NCBI RefSeq assembly: GCF_038096175.1 | Contig: NZ_CP151099.1 | Coordinates: 5,310,001-5,374,000, forward strand | From: Nostoc sp. UHCC 0302 | GTDB taxonomy: Bacteria > Cyanobacteriota > Cyanobacteriia > Cyanobacteriales > Nostocaceae | Length of the DNA: 64,000 nt | Direction: 5' to 3' | Shown here: piece after piece, positions 29,339 through 37,921 of the stretch | How positions within the stretch are numbered: the stretch's first letter is position 1 | How the letters are laid out: each line of letters starts with the position of its first letter | The notes under the pieces: model-generated | What the model was told of the DNA's origin: nothing | Database searches by the model: none | The model's input: the letters and a program-made list of their open reading frames with translations, nothing else | Position numbers and translations under genes: made by a program

Positions 29339-31413
29339 GTAAAATAAAACCTGAAATGGCTAACCGACGAATTGAGTCTTTTAAAAAACGTTTCGGAAAA
29401 GCTCACTTATATTTGGCTTATCATGCGGCTTTTCCCTTAGCGCTCACACCCGATTTATTATATCGTTTGTGGGCTAATTTTCAGCGGGATATTCAGGGCC
29501 AAGCGCTAGGTATTCCTTGGGTAGGTGTATCGGATCTACTGCTTTCTAGCCTATGTGACGAAGTTGGGCATGAACTCTACGAGATGGATTTAGCAATACG
29601 AAAGCAACTGCTTAAATCCTTGAAGGAAGATCCAGATTTTGGTAAGCAGCGATTTAATGAACTGGCTAACTTTCTACTCGATTACATCCACCCACAACTT
29701 TGTAACGACGATCCTGATATTCAAGACCTTGCCCAAGCTCAACGATGGACTGCGTTAGCTTATGTACTTCCTAGTGAAGCAGCTCGCGAACTAGCATTGA
29801 CTTTATCAAACTTGAACCAAAATCAAGAAAAAGCAGAACTATTACGATTTGCCTCATTAGTAGAGACAGTTGCCGAACCATTAGCAGAATTTGAGTCATT
29901 ATTAATATACACCCGTGGAATAGCAAGCTTTATCCGTGGTGATTTAGAAAGCGCAACAACTCAGTTTGCAAAAGTTCCTATTTATCAAAATAAAATCCAG
30001 TTTGCTGGAATAGATTTACTCATTCCCAAAGAAATTATCAAAATAACAGGGCATTCTATAAATGGCATTAGCACGTCGAAAAAACAAAAAACTCCGACTT
30101 CAATTATTAAAACATTTAGTAGCCAAGTATCAAGTAGACAAAAGTTAATTAACAATCGCGAAACTCCATCTAGTAAATTTAACTTTAGCAGACTAATTTT
30201 TATAAGTTTGCTTATAACAGGTTTAGTTGCAGGAATTAGATGGTTGGGAATACTGCAAAGTACAGAAATTTTAGCCTTTGACCAGATGATGCGATCGCGT
30301 CCCAACGAGGGAACTGATCCTCGCTTGCTAATAGTAACAATTGATGATAATGACATAGCAAATCAACGACAAAATGGCGAGATTTTAAAAGGAGCTTCCA
30401 TCTCTGACAAATCTCTCAATAAACTACTAGCAAAACTGAATCAATACCAACCCCGCGCGATCGGTCTAGATGTCTCTCGTGATTTTCCTGCCGAACAGCA
30501 AGATTTAATTACTCGTCTTCAGCAGACTGATAACTTAATTGGAGTATGTCAGGGGAGTCTTACAACAGCAAACACTAAAGGTAATGAGCCACCACCAGAA
30601 ATCTCAAACGAAAATTTAGGATTCAACGATTTTATTTACGATCATGATGGTGTTGTACGTCGGCAACTCCTATTCATGAACCAGGAAGCTACATCATTAT
30701 GTCCTGCTTCCTATTCGCTCAGCCTACAGCTTGCCTCACTCTATTTGCAACCTTTAGGAATTGAACCAAAATTCACCCCACAAGGAAATTTGCAGCTTGG
30801 TAATACTATTTTACCGACTCTCAATTCTCGTGCTAGTGGCTATCAAGGTATTGATGCTAATGGCGGTCAAATATTACTTAACTACCGTTCCTCAAAGCAG
30901 GTAGCTGAACAGATAACGTTAACGCAGTTTCTATCGAGTTCAGTTAACCCTAGCGCTATCAAAGACCGGATTGTTCTGATTGGTGTGGTGGCAAAAGGAG
31001 ATTCTTCCAAGCAGTTAGATAAGTCTAATAGAACTCAATTAAACAAAGAAATATCAGGAGTGCTGGTAGATGCACACATGGTTAGCCAAATCCTCAGCGC
31101 CGTTCTAGATAAGCGTCCTTTGTTGCAGGTTTGGTCACTGTGGGTTGAGGTTGTCTGGATTTGGGGCTGGTCTCTGGCCGGGGGGTTGCTAGCATGGCGG
31201 TTTCAGCATCTACTCTATCTCGCCTTGGCAGGCGGAATAGCGATCGCAGTTCTGTATTTAGTCTGCTTAGGTCTATTAATCTCAGGTGTTTGGGTGCCGT
31301 TTGTTCCAGCAGTAATAGGCTTAGTAATTACTGGCGGAAGCATAATGTTCGTAAGGCTTCAACCTCTACCAGCTAATCAAATAATTATCTCGCAAGAAGA
31401 AACTATGAAATAA
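29335..31413 (+). CDS. CHASE2-domain membrane protein with MoxR/vWA-associated N-terminal domain
   Basis: 692 residues. Residues 1-230 are a soluble helical domain (KRFGKAHLYLAYHAAFPLAL, VGVSDLLLSSLCDEVGHELY, FNELANFLLDYI) which I associate with cyanobacterial proteins encoded beside MoxR-vWA pairs; its function is unknown. A linker leads to a membrane segment (about 287-307), then a CHASE2 extracytoplasmic sensory domain (about 312-610; FDQMMRSRP, LLIVTIDDNDI, RAIGLDVSRDFP), then three membrane segments (about 615-685). No kinase, cyclase or other output domain follows, unlike most CHASE2 proteins. It overlaps the vWA gene by 4 nt. Probable role: membrane sensor of the system. Confidence 0.8.
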   Translation: MSKIKPEMANRRIESFKKRFGKAHLYLAYHAAFPLALTPDLLYRLWANFQRDIQGQALGIPWVGVSDLLLSSLCDEVGHELYEMDLAIRKQLLKSLKEDPDFGKQRFNELANFLLDYIHPQLCNDDPDIQDLAQAQRWTALAYVLPSEAARELALTLSNLNQNQEKAELLRFASLVETVAEPLAEFESLLIYTRGIASFIRGDLESATTQFAKVPIYQNKIQFAGIDLLIPKEIIKITGHSINGISTSKKQKTPTSIIKTFSSQVSSRQKLINNRETPSSKFNFSRLIFISLLITGLVAGIRWLGILQSTEILAFDQMMRSRPNEGTDPRLLIVTIDDNDIANQRQNGEILKGASISDKSLNKLLAKLNQYQPRAIGLDVSRDFPAEQQDLITRLQQTDNLIGVCQGSLTTANTKGNEPPPEISNENLGFNDFIYDHDGVVRRQLLFMNQEATSLCPASYSLSLQLASLYLQPLGIEPKFTPQGNLQLGNTILPTLNSRASGYQGIDANGGQILLNYRSSKQVAEQITLTQFLSSSVNPSAIKDRIVLIGVVAKGDSSKQLDKSNRTQLNKEISGVLVDAHMVSQILSAVLDKRPLLQVWSLWVEVVWIWGWSLAGGLLAWRFQHLLYLALAGGIAIAVLYLVCLGLLISGVWVPFVPAVIGLVITGGSIMFVRLQPLPANQIIISQEETMK

Positions 31414-31504
31414 TCTGTTTAAATAAGTACACAAGCTAGGTAAAGCGCGTGACCTCTGCACAAGTTATACAGTATAAAAGGCGATCGCATTCCTCACCCA
31501 CCGT

Positions 31505-32548
31505 ATGACAAACCAAACTTTTACCAATGGTTATGCATTACTTATAGGCGTAGGTGCAGATTTACCTGTGACTGTCAAAGATGCAACTGCTCTACAAGAT
31601 GTGCTAATTGACCCAAATCGCGCCGCCTATCCACCAGAACAAGTCACACTACTAACCGAAACCTCTGCAACTCGGCAAAATATCCTTGCAGCTTTTGACC
31701 AAATCATCACTCAAGTCAATCAAAATCCTGATGCAACTGTCATCATTTACTACTCTGGTCACGGTGGATGCAATAGACGTACTAATGAATACTTCCTTGT
31801 CCCTTATGGCTATGACCCTAGCCAACGCGCAGACACAGCTATCTCAGGTGTAGAATTTACCCAAAAAATTGAAGCAATTACAGCGCGTAAACTGGTAGTT
31901 TTATTAGATTGCTGTCATGCAAGTGGCGTTCCAGGTTTGAAGGAACCAGGGGAAACATTTGTTAAATCACCCTTACCTCCAGAACTGTTAAATGTGTTAG
32001 CAACGGGAAGCGGTCAAGTTGTAGTTGCTTCTTCGCGAGAAGACGAATATTCTTACACGGGTCAACCCTACAGTGCTTTCACAGATTGCTTGTTGGACGC
32101 TTTGCAAGGTAAAGCAGCAGTAAATAAAGATGGCTATGCACGTATTCTTGATGTTTTAGTTTACTTATTTGACCAAGTACCTAAAAGAGCTTCGGGGCCG
32201 CAACACCCGTTTGTCAACAAAGTGCTGGATTTGGGTGATAACTTTCCACTTTGCTATTACGCAGGTGGGAGTAAATTCTTAGCAGGTGAAACAGCAACCT
32301 TTGAAACTACTCCACCTGCTACTAACTTAACTACTGGTCAGCAGCGGCGACTACAGCAAAAACTAGACGCACTTCAAGCAGAATCGGACATCCGCAGCCA
32401 AAAGATAAAGCGGATGCGGTCAGATTTGGCAATCGAGGCTGGTACAGCAATTAAATTTCAGTTAGAACAGCAACTTCTTGAAGAAGAGGCTCAACTAGCA
32501 TATCTAAGTAATGAATTAGATAATATTGAGTCTACATTGCAATCATGA
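31505..32548 (+). CDS. Caspase-like (C14) peptidase with C-terminal effector-associated domain
   Basis: 347 residues. The N-terminal peptidase domain (about 8-250) has the catalytic His in VIIYYSGHGG (His86) and the catalytic Cys in VVLLDCCHASG (Cys137, with Cys136 beside it), as in metacaspases/orthocaspases. After a short Thr/Pro linker, residues 280-347 form a helical domain (QKIKRMRSDLAIEAGTAIKF, QLEQQLLEEEAQLAYLSNEL) very similar to residues 1-70 of the iSTAND protein. This shared domain fits an effector-associated domain that recruits the peptidase. It lies 91 nt after the CHASE2 gene with an AT-rich gap that may hold its own promoter. Likely a suicide effector; its target is unknown. 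Confidence 0.88.
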   Translation: MTNQTFTNGYALLIGVGADLPVTVKDATALQDVLIDPNRAAYPPEQVTLLTETSATRQNILAAFDQIITQVNQNPDATVIIYYSGHGGCNRRTNEYFLVPYGYDPSQRADTAISGVEFTQKIEAITARKLVVLLDCCHASGVPGLKEPGETFVKSPLPPELLNVLATGSGQVVVASSREDEYSYTGQPYSAFTDCLLDALQGKAAVNKDGYARILDVLVYLFDQVPKRASGPQHPFVNKVLDLGDNFPLCYYAGGSKFLAGETATFETTPPATNLTTGQQRRLQQKLDALQAESDIRSQKIKRMRSDLAIEAGTAIKFQLEQQLLEEEAQLAYLSNELDNIESTLQS

Positions 32549-32683
32549 GGTTTAGTAAATATACAGTTATTTGCCAGATGAGAATCAATAAAATAGCGTT
32601 ATCTAAGAAATTTAGTGTCAATTTATACTATTTTAAATTTGTATAGTGGTTATACTCAACTTTAGGTTCTACCTGGGAATTAC

Positions 32684-32709
32684 GAAGTGGCTTTGCCACT
32701 TCTTTTTAT
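32684..32709 (+). terminator. Rho-independent terminator after the caspase gene
   Basis: Perfect stem GAAGTGGC-ttt-GCCACTTC followed directly by TTTTTATA on the plus strand, about 135 nt after the caspase stop. The reverse orientation lacks a T run, so it serves the plus-strand cluster. Confidence 0.75.
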
Positions 32710-32783
32710 AAAAAGGGTAGTTTAAAAAAAACAAGTTAAAAGTTAAAAGTCTCATCAAATTACTTTCAACTTTTAACTTATTA

Positions 32784-33872
32784 TTAGTCATTAACCATAT
32801 TATCTTGCCATCTCTCACGCTTGGGCTTGCTTTCTGCTTGTTGCGATCGCACTTCTTGCCAAGTACCCCACATCAAAGGTTTCTGTCTTTCAACATGGGT
32901 GATCAACTGCATAATTGATTGATCTGCCTTAATCGGAGTTTTCAAATCAAATCGAATTGTCTGAAAAATCTTGCTGTCACCTACAAAAAAGTATTGACCG
33001 ACAATTTTAGTCAGTAATAACACAAACTGATTATATAACCAACCTAAAAGTCCTTTACGTTTTTTAATCATTAATAGGGGTTGAGATTCAGATTTTCCTC
33101 CTTTAATTAAGCGTAGGGGAAACATGATATTTAAATGGAGATAATCAGAATTAATTGTTAATATAGCGGTGCTACCATACCAGTAACAAATAGTGTAAGT
33201 AACAGTATTTTTGTAGAAAGGATGGATAACTTTGATGAAAAAAGATTGGTTTTTACCACGTGTACTATTTCTAAAGATAATAGCATTTTGCTCCAATTCC
33301 TGTTTTTCAAATACAACTTCTGATGATAGTTTGTGAACTGTATTAAAGTGTTGAGCATCAATGGCATTAATCATTACCACGTTAGGGTGACATTTCAGCA
33401 GTAAACGTGGGCCAAAAGTTATATCACAATCCTTTTCTTCCCACTCTGGAACAAAGGGTATAGGTTGTTGGGGAATTTCTCCAGTCCAAACCCAAATCAT
33501 TCCGTACTTCTCAGCTGTGGGCCAAGTTTTTAACTTAATGGGAAGCGGCTCATCTAAACATGGAATATCAACACAAATCCCTTCAGAATCAAACTTCCAG
33601 TGGTGGAAAAAACAACGCAATTCATTACCTTCAACCTTACCTTCAGCAAGGTGAGCGCCCATATGGGGACAATAGGCATCTAAGGTAACTGCCCTTTTGT
33701 CTTTACCACGGTAAATTACTAGTTTCCTGCCTAAAATTGTGACAGGTTTGACCTCACCCACCCGCAGATTTTGAGAGGTAATTACCCAATACCATCCCTC
33801 AATAAAACGCTCTGGGTTATTAAAATTTTTAGGTTTACGATTTGAGCTAAAATTCTGCGAGTTAACGTTCAT
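32784..33872 (-). CDS. Rieske non-heme iron oxygenase
   Basis: 362 residues. The N-terminal Rieske 2Fe-2S domain carries C-x-H (Cys68, His70 in YCPHMGAH) and C-x-x-H (Cys87, His90 in LRCFFHHWKF). The catalytic domain has the mononuclear iron motif NAIDAQHFNTVH (Asp172, His175, His180). Family members include ring-hydroxylating dioxygenases, sterol desaturase-like enzymes and chlorophyll-breakdown oxygenases; the substrate cannot be read from sequence. No ferredoxin or reductase gene is adjacent. The gene is convergent with the caspase gene and divergent from merR. Confidence 0.88.
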   Translation of the reverse strand: MNVNSQNFSSNRKPKNFNNPERFIEGWYWVITSQNLRVGEVKPVTILGRKLVIYRGKDKRAVTLDAYCPHMGAHLAEGKVEGNELRCFFHHWKFDSEGICVDIPCLDEPLPIKLKTWPTAEKYGMIWVWTGEIPQQPIPFVPEWEEKDCDITFGPRLLLKCHPNVVMINAIDAQHFNTVHKLSSEVVFEKQELEQNAIIFRNSTRGKNQSFFIKVIHPFYKNTVTYTICYWYGSTAILTINSDYLHLNIMFPLRLIKGGKSESQPLLMIKKRKGLLGWLYNQFVLLLTKIVGQYFFVGDSKIFQTIRFDLKTPIKADQSIMQLITHVERQKPLMWGTWQEVRSQQAESKPKRERWQDNMVND

Positions 33873-34215
33873 TTTTAGGATTTCGCTTGAAGTGAAGCGG
33901 TTAATCTAGAAGTAACATAGGAATTTTCATAAAACAGTTACTTTCAGTACTGTAAAAGACATTGCCACAAAACCTTAACTAGATTAAAAATATAATTTTT
34001 GGAATAAGAGCTTAAAAAAAGTTACATTTTCTTAGTAAAAGAATATTTTATAAAAGCTAATATCCATTAATAATAGACATTTGCAAAATGAAAACATAGT
34101 GAAGTCTCTTATTAAAGATAAATTTCAAATACTGAGGCTAAGTTTTGCTATTCTTATGGAAAGTTAGCAAAGAGAAAAATATGTAATAATAATTACAGAA
34201 TTTGGGAAATCTGCC
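33873..34215. other. 343-bp divergent spacer between the Rieske gene and merR
   Basis: Strongly AT-rich, with no ORF. It should contain both divergent promoters, but I see no MerR-type dyad like the one at 37814-37843 and no clear -35/-10 pair. Confidence 0.5.
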
Positions 34216-34629
34216 GTGTTAACTCAGGATAGTAAACTACTTTTGATTGGTCAGGTAACAAGTTTGAGCGGAATTCCTATTAGGACAATTCGCTACTATG
34301 AAAGCTTAGGTTTGCTTAAATCATCAGGCCGAACAGAGGGGGGCTTTCGCCAGTTTTCTTCAGATGTACTTACTCGTCTAGCTTTCATTAAAAGAGCGCA
34401 AAACCTTGGTCTTAGCCTGGATGAAATTAGAGCCATACTTCAGGTTTATGACCAAGGACAACCTCCTTGTGGTGAAATTAAAGAAAAGCTGGAAGATAAA
34501 TTATTGCAAATTGACCGCCAAATTGATCAGTTGGTAACCTTACGTTCTGAGATAGAAGGATTACTTTCAGGCTGGAAGAATATGCGTGGTCAGCAGGAAA
34601 ATACAATTTGTCCGATCATCCAAAAATAG
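34216..34629 (+). CDS. MerR-family metal-responsive regulator
   Basis: 137 residues from a GTG start. The N-terminal winged helix-turn-helix is typical (IGQVTSLSGIPIRTIRYYES, EGGFRQFSSDVLTRL, LGLSLDEI). A long dimerisation helix follows. Only two Cys are present: Cys85 (QPPCGE, at the start of the dimerisation helix) and Cys132 (ICPII). They align by eye with ZntR Cys79 and Cys124; the CueR pair spacing is not obvious. By position it is the likely activator of the copper operon to its right, whose promoter has a MerR-type dyad, although the ligand pattern is not the CueR one. Confidence 0.85.
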   Translation: MLTQDSKLLLIGQVTSLSGIPIRTIRYYESLGLLKSSGRTEGGFRQFSSDVLTRLAFIKRAQNLGLSLDEIRAILQVYDQGQPPCGEIKEKLEDKLLQIDRQIDQLVTLRSEIEGLLSGWKNMRGQQENTICPIIQK

Positions 34630-34691
34630 CAATCAATACTGAATGTTGAGTGATAAGAAAGAATAAGAAAACTGCAAACCTCTGTATTGGT

Positions 34692-34919
34692 CTAAGATTC
34701 AGGACTTTTATATAAGAGAAACCACCATAGTTCTAATCCAATTAAGGTTAAGCCCGCGATCGCAACACCAACTTTCATCCGCAAAGGTTGCTCTATATGC
34801 TGAAATTGGCTAGGGTTGTCCGATGGGGAACTCGGCATTTCTGCTACTGCTACACCTGATGTTCCAGCTAGAAGCACTAAACTAGCTAGATTTGCCCAAA
34901 ACGTTTTTTTGCTGAACAT
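34692..34919 (-). CDS. Small membrane/secreted protein linked to copA
   Basis: 75 residues: an N-terminal hydrophobic signal or membrane segment (residues 7-27, ending A-V-A-E), a short Ser/Pro/Gln linker, and a C-terminal membrane helix (KVGVAIAGLTLIGLELWWFLLY). It lies 19 nt after the copA stop in the same direction, so it is probably the last gene of the copZ-copA operon. The LELWWFL end resembles the membrane segment of some cyanobacterial cupredoxin-like proteins, but no cupredoxin domain is present. Function unknown; a role in copper handling is inferred from position only. Confidence 0.6.
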   Translation of the reverse strand: MFSKKTFWANLASLVLLAGTSGVAVAEMPSSPSDNPSQFQHIEQPLRMKVGVAIAGLTLIGLELWWFLLYKSPES

Positions 34920-34938
34920 TTGCTAAAGTCCTCTGCAA

Positions 34939-37368
34939 TTAGGAACTAACTTTTGGTTGAAAGTTACGCAATCTTAGGGCATTCGTGACAACAGAAAGCG
35001 AAGAAAGAGCCATCGCAGCCCCAGCGATGATGGGATTAAGCAGCCAGCCAGAGAAAGGGAACAGAATTCCAGCCGCAATAGGAATACCAATAACGTTGTA
35101 AATAAACGCAAAAAAGAGATTTTGCCTAATGTTGTTGATGGTGGCGTGGCTGAGTTGAATAGCTGTGACTATTGCCTGCAAGTCTCCAGAAATTAGAGTG
35201 ATATCGCTAGCTGCGATCGCCACATCTGTTCCTGTACCAATAGCAATCCCTACATCTGCCTGTGCTAGTGCTGGTGCATCATTAATGCCATCACCTACCA
35301 TTGCAACAAGGGATTGGGTACACTTCGACAAGCTCAGTGCATCGCTGGGGATTGGGTACACTTCGACAAGCTCAGTGCATCGCTGGGGATTGGGTACTGG
35401 GGATTGGGTACTAGGAGATAAAGGAGAGAGCTGTTCAAGAATTCTTCTTTGTATCTTTCCCTTGTCCTCCCAGTCCCTAATACCCAGCCCCCCTTGTTGC
35501 AGAGATTGAATAATCGCCGCCTTCTGATCTGGTCGCACTTCGGCAAAGATGTGCTTGATACCGACTTGAGCCGCGATCGCCTCCGCAGTTTGGCGATTAT
35601 CTCCAGTCAACATGACTACTTCTAAACCTAACTTTTGTAGTGCTTTAACTGCTGCTGCTGATGATGGTTTTAGGGCATCGGCAATTCCCATTATTCCTTG
35701 TATTTGACCATCTACAGCAATCCAAATGACTGTTTTACCAGCAGCCTCCCAAGTCTCTTGATACTGCTGGAGAGCAATGGTGTTAATTCCGAGTTCTGTT
35801 AACCAGCGTTGTGTGCCAATTTGTACAAGGCGTTCAGCAACTATGCCTTGTACACCACTACCTGCATTAGCCTCAAAGTTCTTTGCCTCTATTAATTTCA
35901 CTTCTTGAGATTTGGCATATCTGACAACTGCCTCTGCTAAAGGATGCTCAGAATTGCGTTCTACCGTTGCAGCCAATTGTAAAAGCTGGATTTCATTAGC
36001 ATTAGCAGTGCCGTTAACAGTTACAAAATCTGTAACCGTGGGTTTCCCCTGAGTCAGAGTTCCAGTTTTATCTAAGACAATAGTTTGGATTTTGTGTGCC
36101 AGTTCTAAGCTTTGAGCGCCTTTAATCAAAATGCCATTTTCTGCACCTTTACCCGTCCCCACCATTACAGAAGTGGGAGTCGCTAAACCCAAAGCACAGG
36201 GACAGGCGATAATCAGTACACCCACCGTTGTGATTGTTGCTAAGGTAAAGTTGCCTGTAAAAATAAACCAAATAACGAAAGTGGCGATCGCGATCGCAAT
36301 TACAGCTGGTACAAACCATCCTGTAATTTGATCTGCCAAGCGTTGAATTGGGGCTTTAGAACCTTGTGCCTGTTGTACTAATTTAACTATTTGAGCTAAA
36401 AACGTATCTTTTCCAACTCGTGTCACCCGAAACTCAAAACTACCAGTTTTGTTAATCGTTGCCCCAATCACCTCATCTCCTGGTTGCTTCTTAACTGGCA
36501 GACTTTCACCTGTCACCATCGCTTCATCTACCGTCGAAGCACCTGCAATCACTTCCCCATCAACCGGAATCTTCTCACCAGGACGCACCAAAATCACATC
36601 ATTGACTCTAACTTCGGCAATGGGAACATCCATTTCCACACCATTACGAATGACTCTGGCATCTCTGGCTTGCAGTCCAATGAGTTTGCGGATGGCTTCA
36701 GAAGTCTGTCCTTTAGCGCGATTTTCCAACAACCGTCCTAGCAAAATTAAAGTAATGACAATTGCTGCAACTTCATAATAAACATGAGGCATCAAGCCCT
36801 GAGCAATAAAAAATCCAGGGAAAACAGTAACAAACAAAGAATATAGATATGCTGCACTTGTACCCAAAGTAATCAGCGTATCCATCGTCGCAGTATGCCG
36901 TTTAAAAGCTTTCCAAGCATTGCGGTAAAAAGAGCCACCACACCAGAACTCAACGGGTGTTGTCAGCACTAACTGTAGCCAAGGATTATGTAGAAATTCT
37001 GGAATCAGGGACAAGTGCAGCCCTGTCATCATCGGCAATGACCCGAAAAACAAGAAAAAGCTGATTATACCCCCAACCACTACCTTAAGGGTGAGTTGAC
37101 GTTGTTCTGACAGCCTACTGCCTTTTTCAACATCATCTTCTCTAGTAAGTATGTCTTCCTGGAGTGAAGACGAGTAACCCGCAGCGTCGATAGCAGCTTG
37201 GATTTTCTCCAAATTGGTTCGCTGGCGATCGTAATTAATAGTGGCTTGTTCTGCTCCAAAGTTAACGTTGCAGTCAATCACCCCTGGAACTGAGCGAATC
37301 GCTTTTTCAACATTATTGGCGCAAGCAGCACAGCTCATGCCTCGGAGTTTGAGTGTAAGATTATCCAT
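34939..37368 (-). CDS. copA: Copper-translocating P1B-type ATPase with a repeat-derived insertion
   Basis: 809 residues. An N-terminal HMA domain has GMSCAAC (Cys13, Cys16). Core motifs are TGES (286-289), CPC (389-391, followed by ALGLATP, the Cu+ class), DKTGT from Asp433, MLTGDN, and GDGINDAP (692-699). CopA/PacS/CtaA-type pumps move Cu+ across the plasma or thylakoid membrane; which membrane is unclear. Between [11 protein letters not shown] and [10 protein letters not shown], where one expects a few residues, lie about 62 extra residues (626-687, genomic 35308-35493) encoded by intergenic-type repeats, including two tandem 38-nt units. The frame stays open. It is preceded by copZ and a repeat spacer. 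Confidence 0.92.
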   Translation of the reverse strand: MDNLTLKLRGMSCAACANNVEKAIRSVPGVIDCNVNFGAEQATINYDRQRTNLEKIQAAIDAAGYSSSLQEDILTREDDVEKGSRLSEQRQLTLKVVVGGIISFFLFFGSLPMMTGLHLSLIPEFLHNPWLQLVLTTPVEFWCGGSFYRNAWKAFKRHTATMDTLITLGTSAAYLYSLFVTVFPGFFIAQGLMPHVYYEVAAIVITLILLGRLLENRAKGQTSEAIRKLIGLQARDARVIRNGVEMDVPIAEVRVNDVILVRPGEKIPVDGEVIAGASTVDEAMVTGESLPVKKQPGDEVIGATINKTGSFEFRVTRVGKDTFLAQIVKLVQQAQGSKAPIQRLADQITGWFVPAVIAIAIATFVIWFIFTGNFTLATITTVGVLIIACPCALGLATPTSVMVGTGKGAENGILIKGAQSLELAHKIQTIVLDKTGTLTQGKPTVTDFVTVNGTANANEIQLLQLAATVERNSEHPLAEAVVRYAKSQEVKLIEAKNFEANAGSGVQGIVAERLVQIGTQRWLTELGINTIALQQYQETWEAAGKTVIWIAVDGQIQGIMGIADALKPSSAAAVKALQKLGLEVVMLTGDNRQTAEAIAAQVGIKHIFAEVRPDQKAAIIQSLQQGGLGIRDWEDKGKIQRRILEQLSPLSPSTQSPVPNPQRCTELVEVYPIPSDALSLSKCTQSLVAMVGDGINDAPALAQADVGIAIGTGTDVAIAASDITLISGDLQAIVTAIQLSHATINNIRQNLFFAFIYNVIGIPIAAGILFPFSGWLLNPIIAGAAMALSSLSVVTNALRLRNFQPKVSS
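35308..35493. repeat. In-frame repeat insertion inside copA
   Basis: 186 nt made of two tandem 38-nt units (about 35309-35346 and 35347-35384) containing ACTTCGACAAGCTCAGTGC, a dispersed repeat motif, followed by GGGGATTGGGTACT-type heptamers and complementary CCCAGTCCC/CCCAGCCCC tracts. The length is a multiple of three and the chosen frame has no stop, so it is translated as part of CopA. Confidence 0.8.
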
Positions 37369-37370
37369 AC

Positions 37371-37502
37371 TGGGAATTAGGGATTGGGGATTAGGAATTA
37401 GGGATTAGGGATTAGGGGTTAGGGATTAGGGACTCGTTCATTCACTTCAAAACCTCAACATCTCCCAGTCCCCAGTCCCCAGTACCTAGTCCCCAGCCCC
37501 CT
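37371..37502. repeat. GGGATTA heptamer tandem array and CCCAGTC arm between copA and copZ
   Basis: At 37371-37434 about eight near-perfect GGGATTA units, and at 37461-37502 CCCAGTC/CCCAGTA units that are roughly complementary. The array sits between the chaperone and ATPase genes of the copper operon; the transcript could fold here and separate their expression. Confidence 0.8.
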
Positions 37503-37506
37503 TTCT

Positions 37507-37701
37507 TCAGACAACTGGATAGCCAGCAGCAGCCAATGCTTCCTTAACTGCTGTTTCTGATGCTTGAGTTTCTACACTGACAAGCTTGGTTGTAGGATCA
37601 GCCTGAATAGTGGCGTTGGCATCAACTGCTTGAAGTGTTTTGGTAATGGTGTTTGCACAAGCAGAACAAGCCATGTTGGGAACTGTGAGTGTCAGAGTCA
37701 T
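37507..37701 (-). CDS. copZ: Copper chaperone (HMA-domain protein, Atx1/CopZ type)
   Basis: A 64-residue single HMA domain from the ATG whose complement is at 37699-37701 (MTLTLTVPNMACSACANTI). The metal site is M-A-C-S-A-C (Cys12, Cys15). The end AAAGYPVV is typical. A longer open frame upstream would add 24 residues unlike the family, so it is rejected. Such chaperones deliver Cu+ to CopA-type ATPases; it is the first gene of the copper operon, about 100 nt behind a MerR-type promoter. Confidence 0.92.
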   Translation of the reverse strand: MTLTLTVPNMACSACANTITKTLQAVDANATIQADPTTKLVSVETQASETAVKEALAAAGYPVV

Positions 37702-37810
37702 AGATTTACGGGATAGAATGAACAACTTTGCCAGATCAAGCTGGATGACTAGGGCGCATCTGTCAAGATACAAAAATATTTGATTTCTGCCTAAGAGTCG
37801 CCTTGAATTT

Positions 37811-37843
37811 ATCCTAGACTCTCTACCCGACTGGAGAGTCTAG
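37811..37843 (-). promoter_or_regulatory. MerR-type promoter/operator of the copper operon
   Basis: A perfect 10-bp inverted repeat CTAGACTCTC-n10-GAGAGTCTAG (37814-37843). On the minus strand -35 TAGACT (complement 37837-37842) and -10 TAGGAT (complement 37811-37816) are separated by 20 nt, with the dyad filling the spacer. An over-long spacer with the dyad inside is the hallmark of MerR-activated promoters. It points toward copZ, about 100 nt away. The likely regulator is the MerR protein at 34216. Confidence 0.8.
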
Positions 37844-37921
37844 AGAATTTTAAAAGTTTTTAGCTAAAGTTGAAATTTCTTTACAGCTTTGGTCTAACTG
37901 AGTAACCATAGCCAATTTAAA

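Noticed and set aside
37371-37434. GGGATTA array as a telomere-like or replication element
   Set aside because: It is one of several similar heptamer arrays in this window and lies inside an operon; no replication genes are near.
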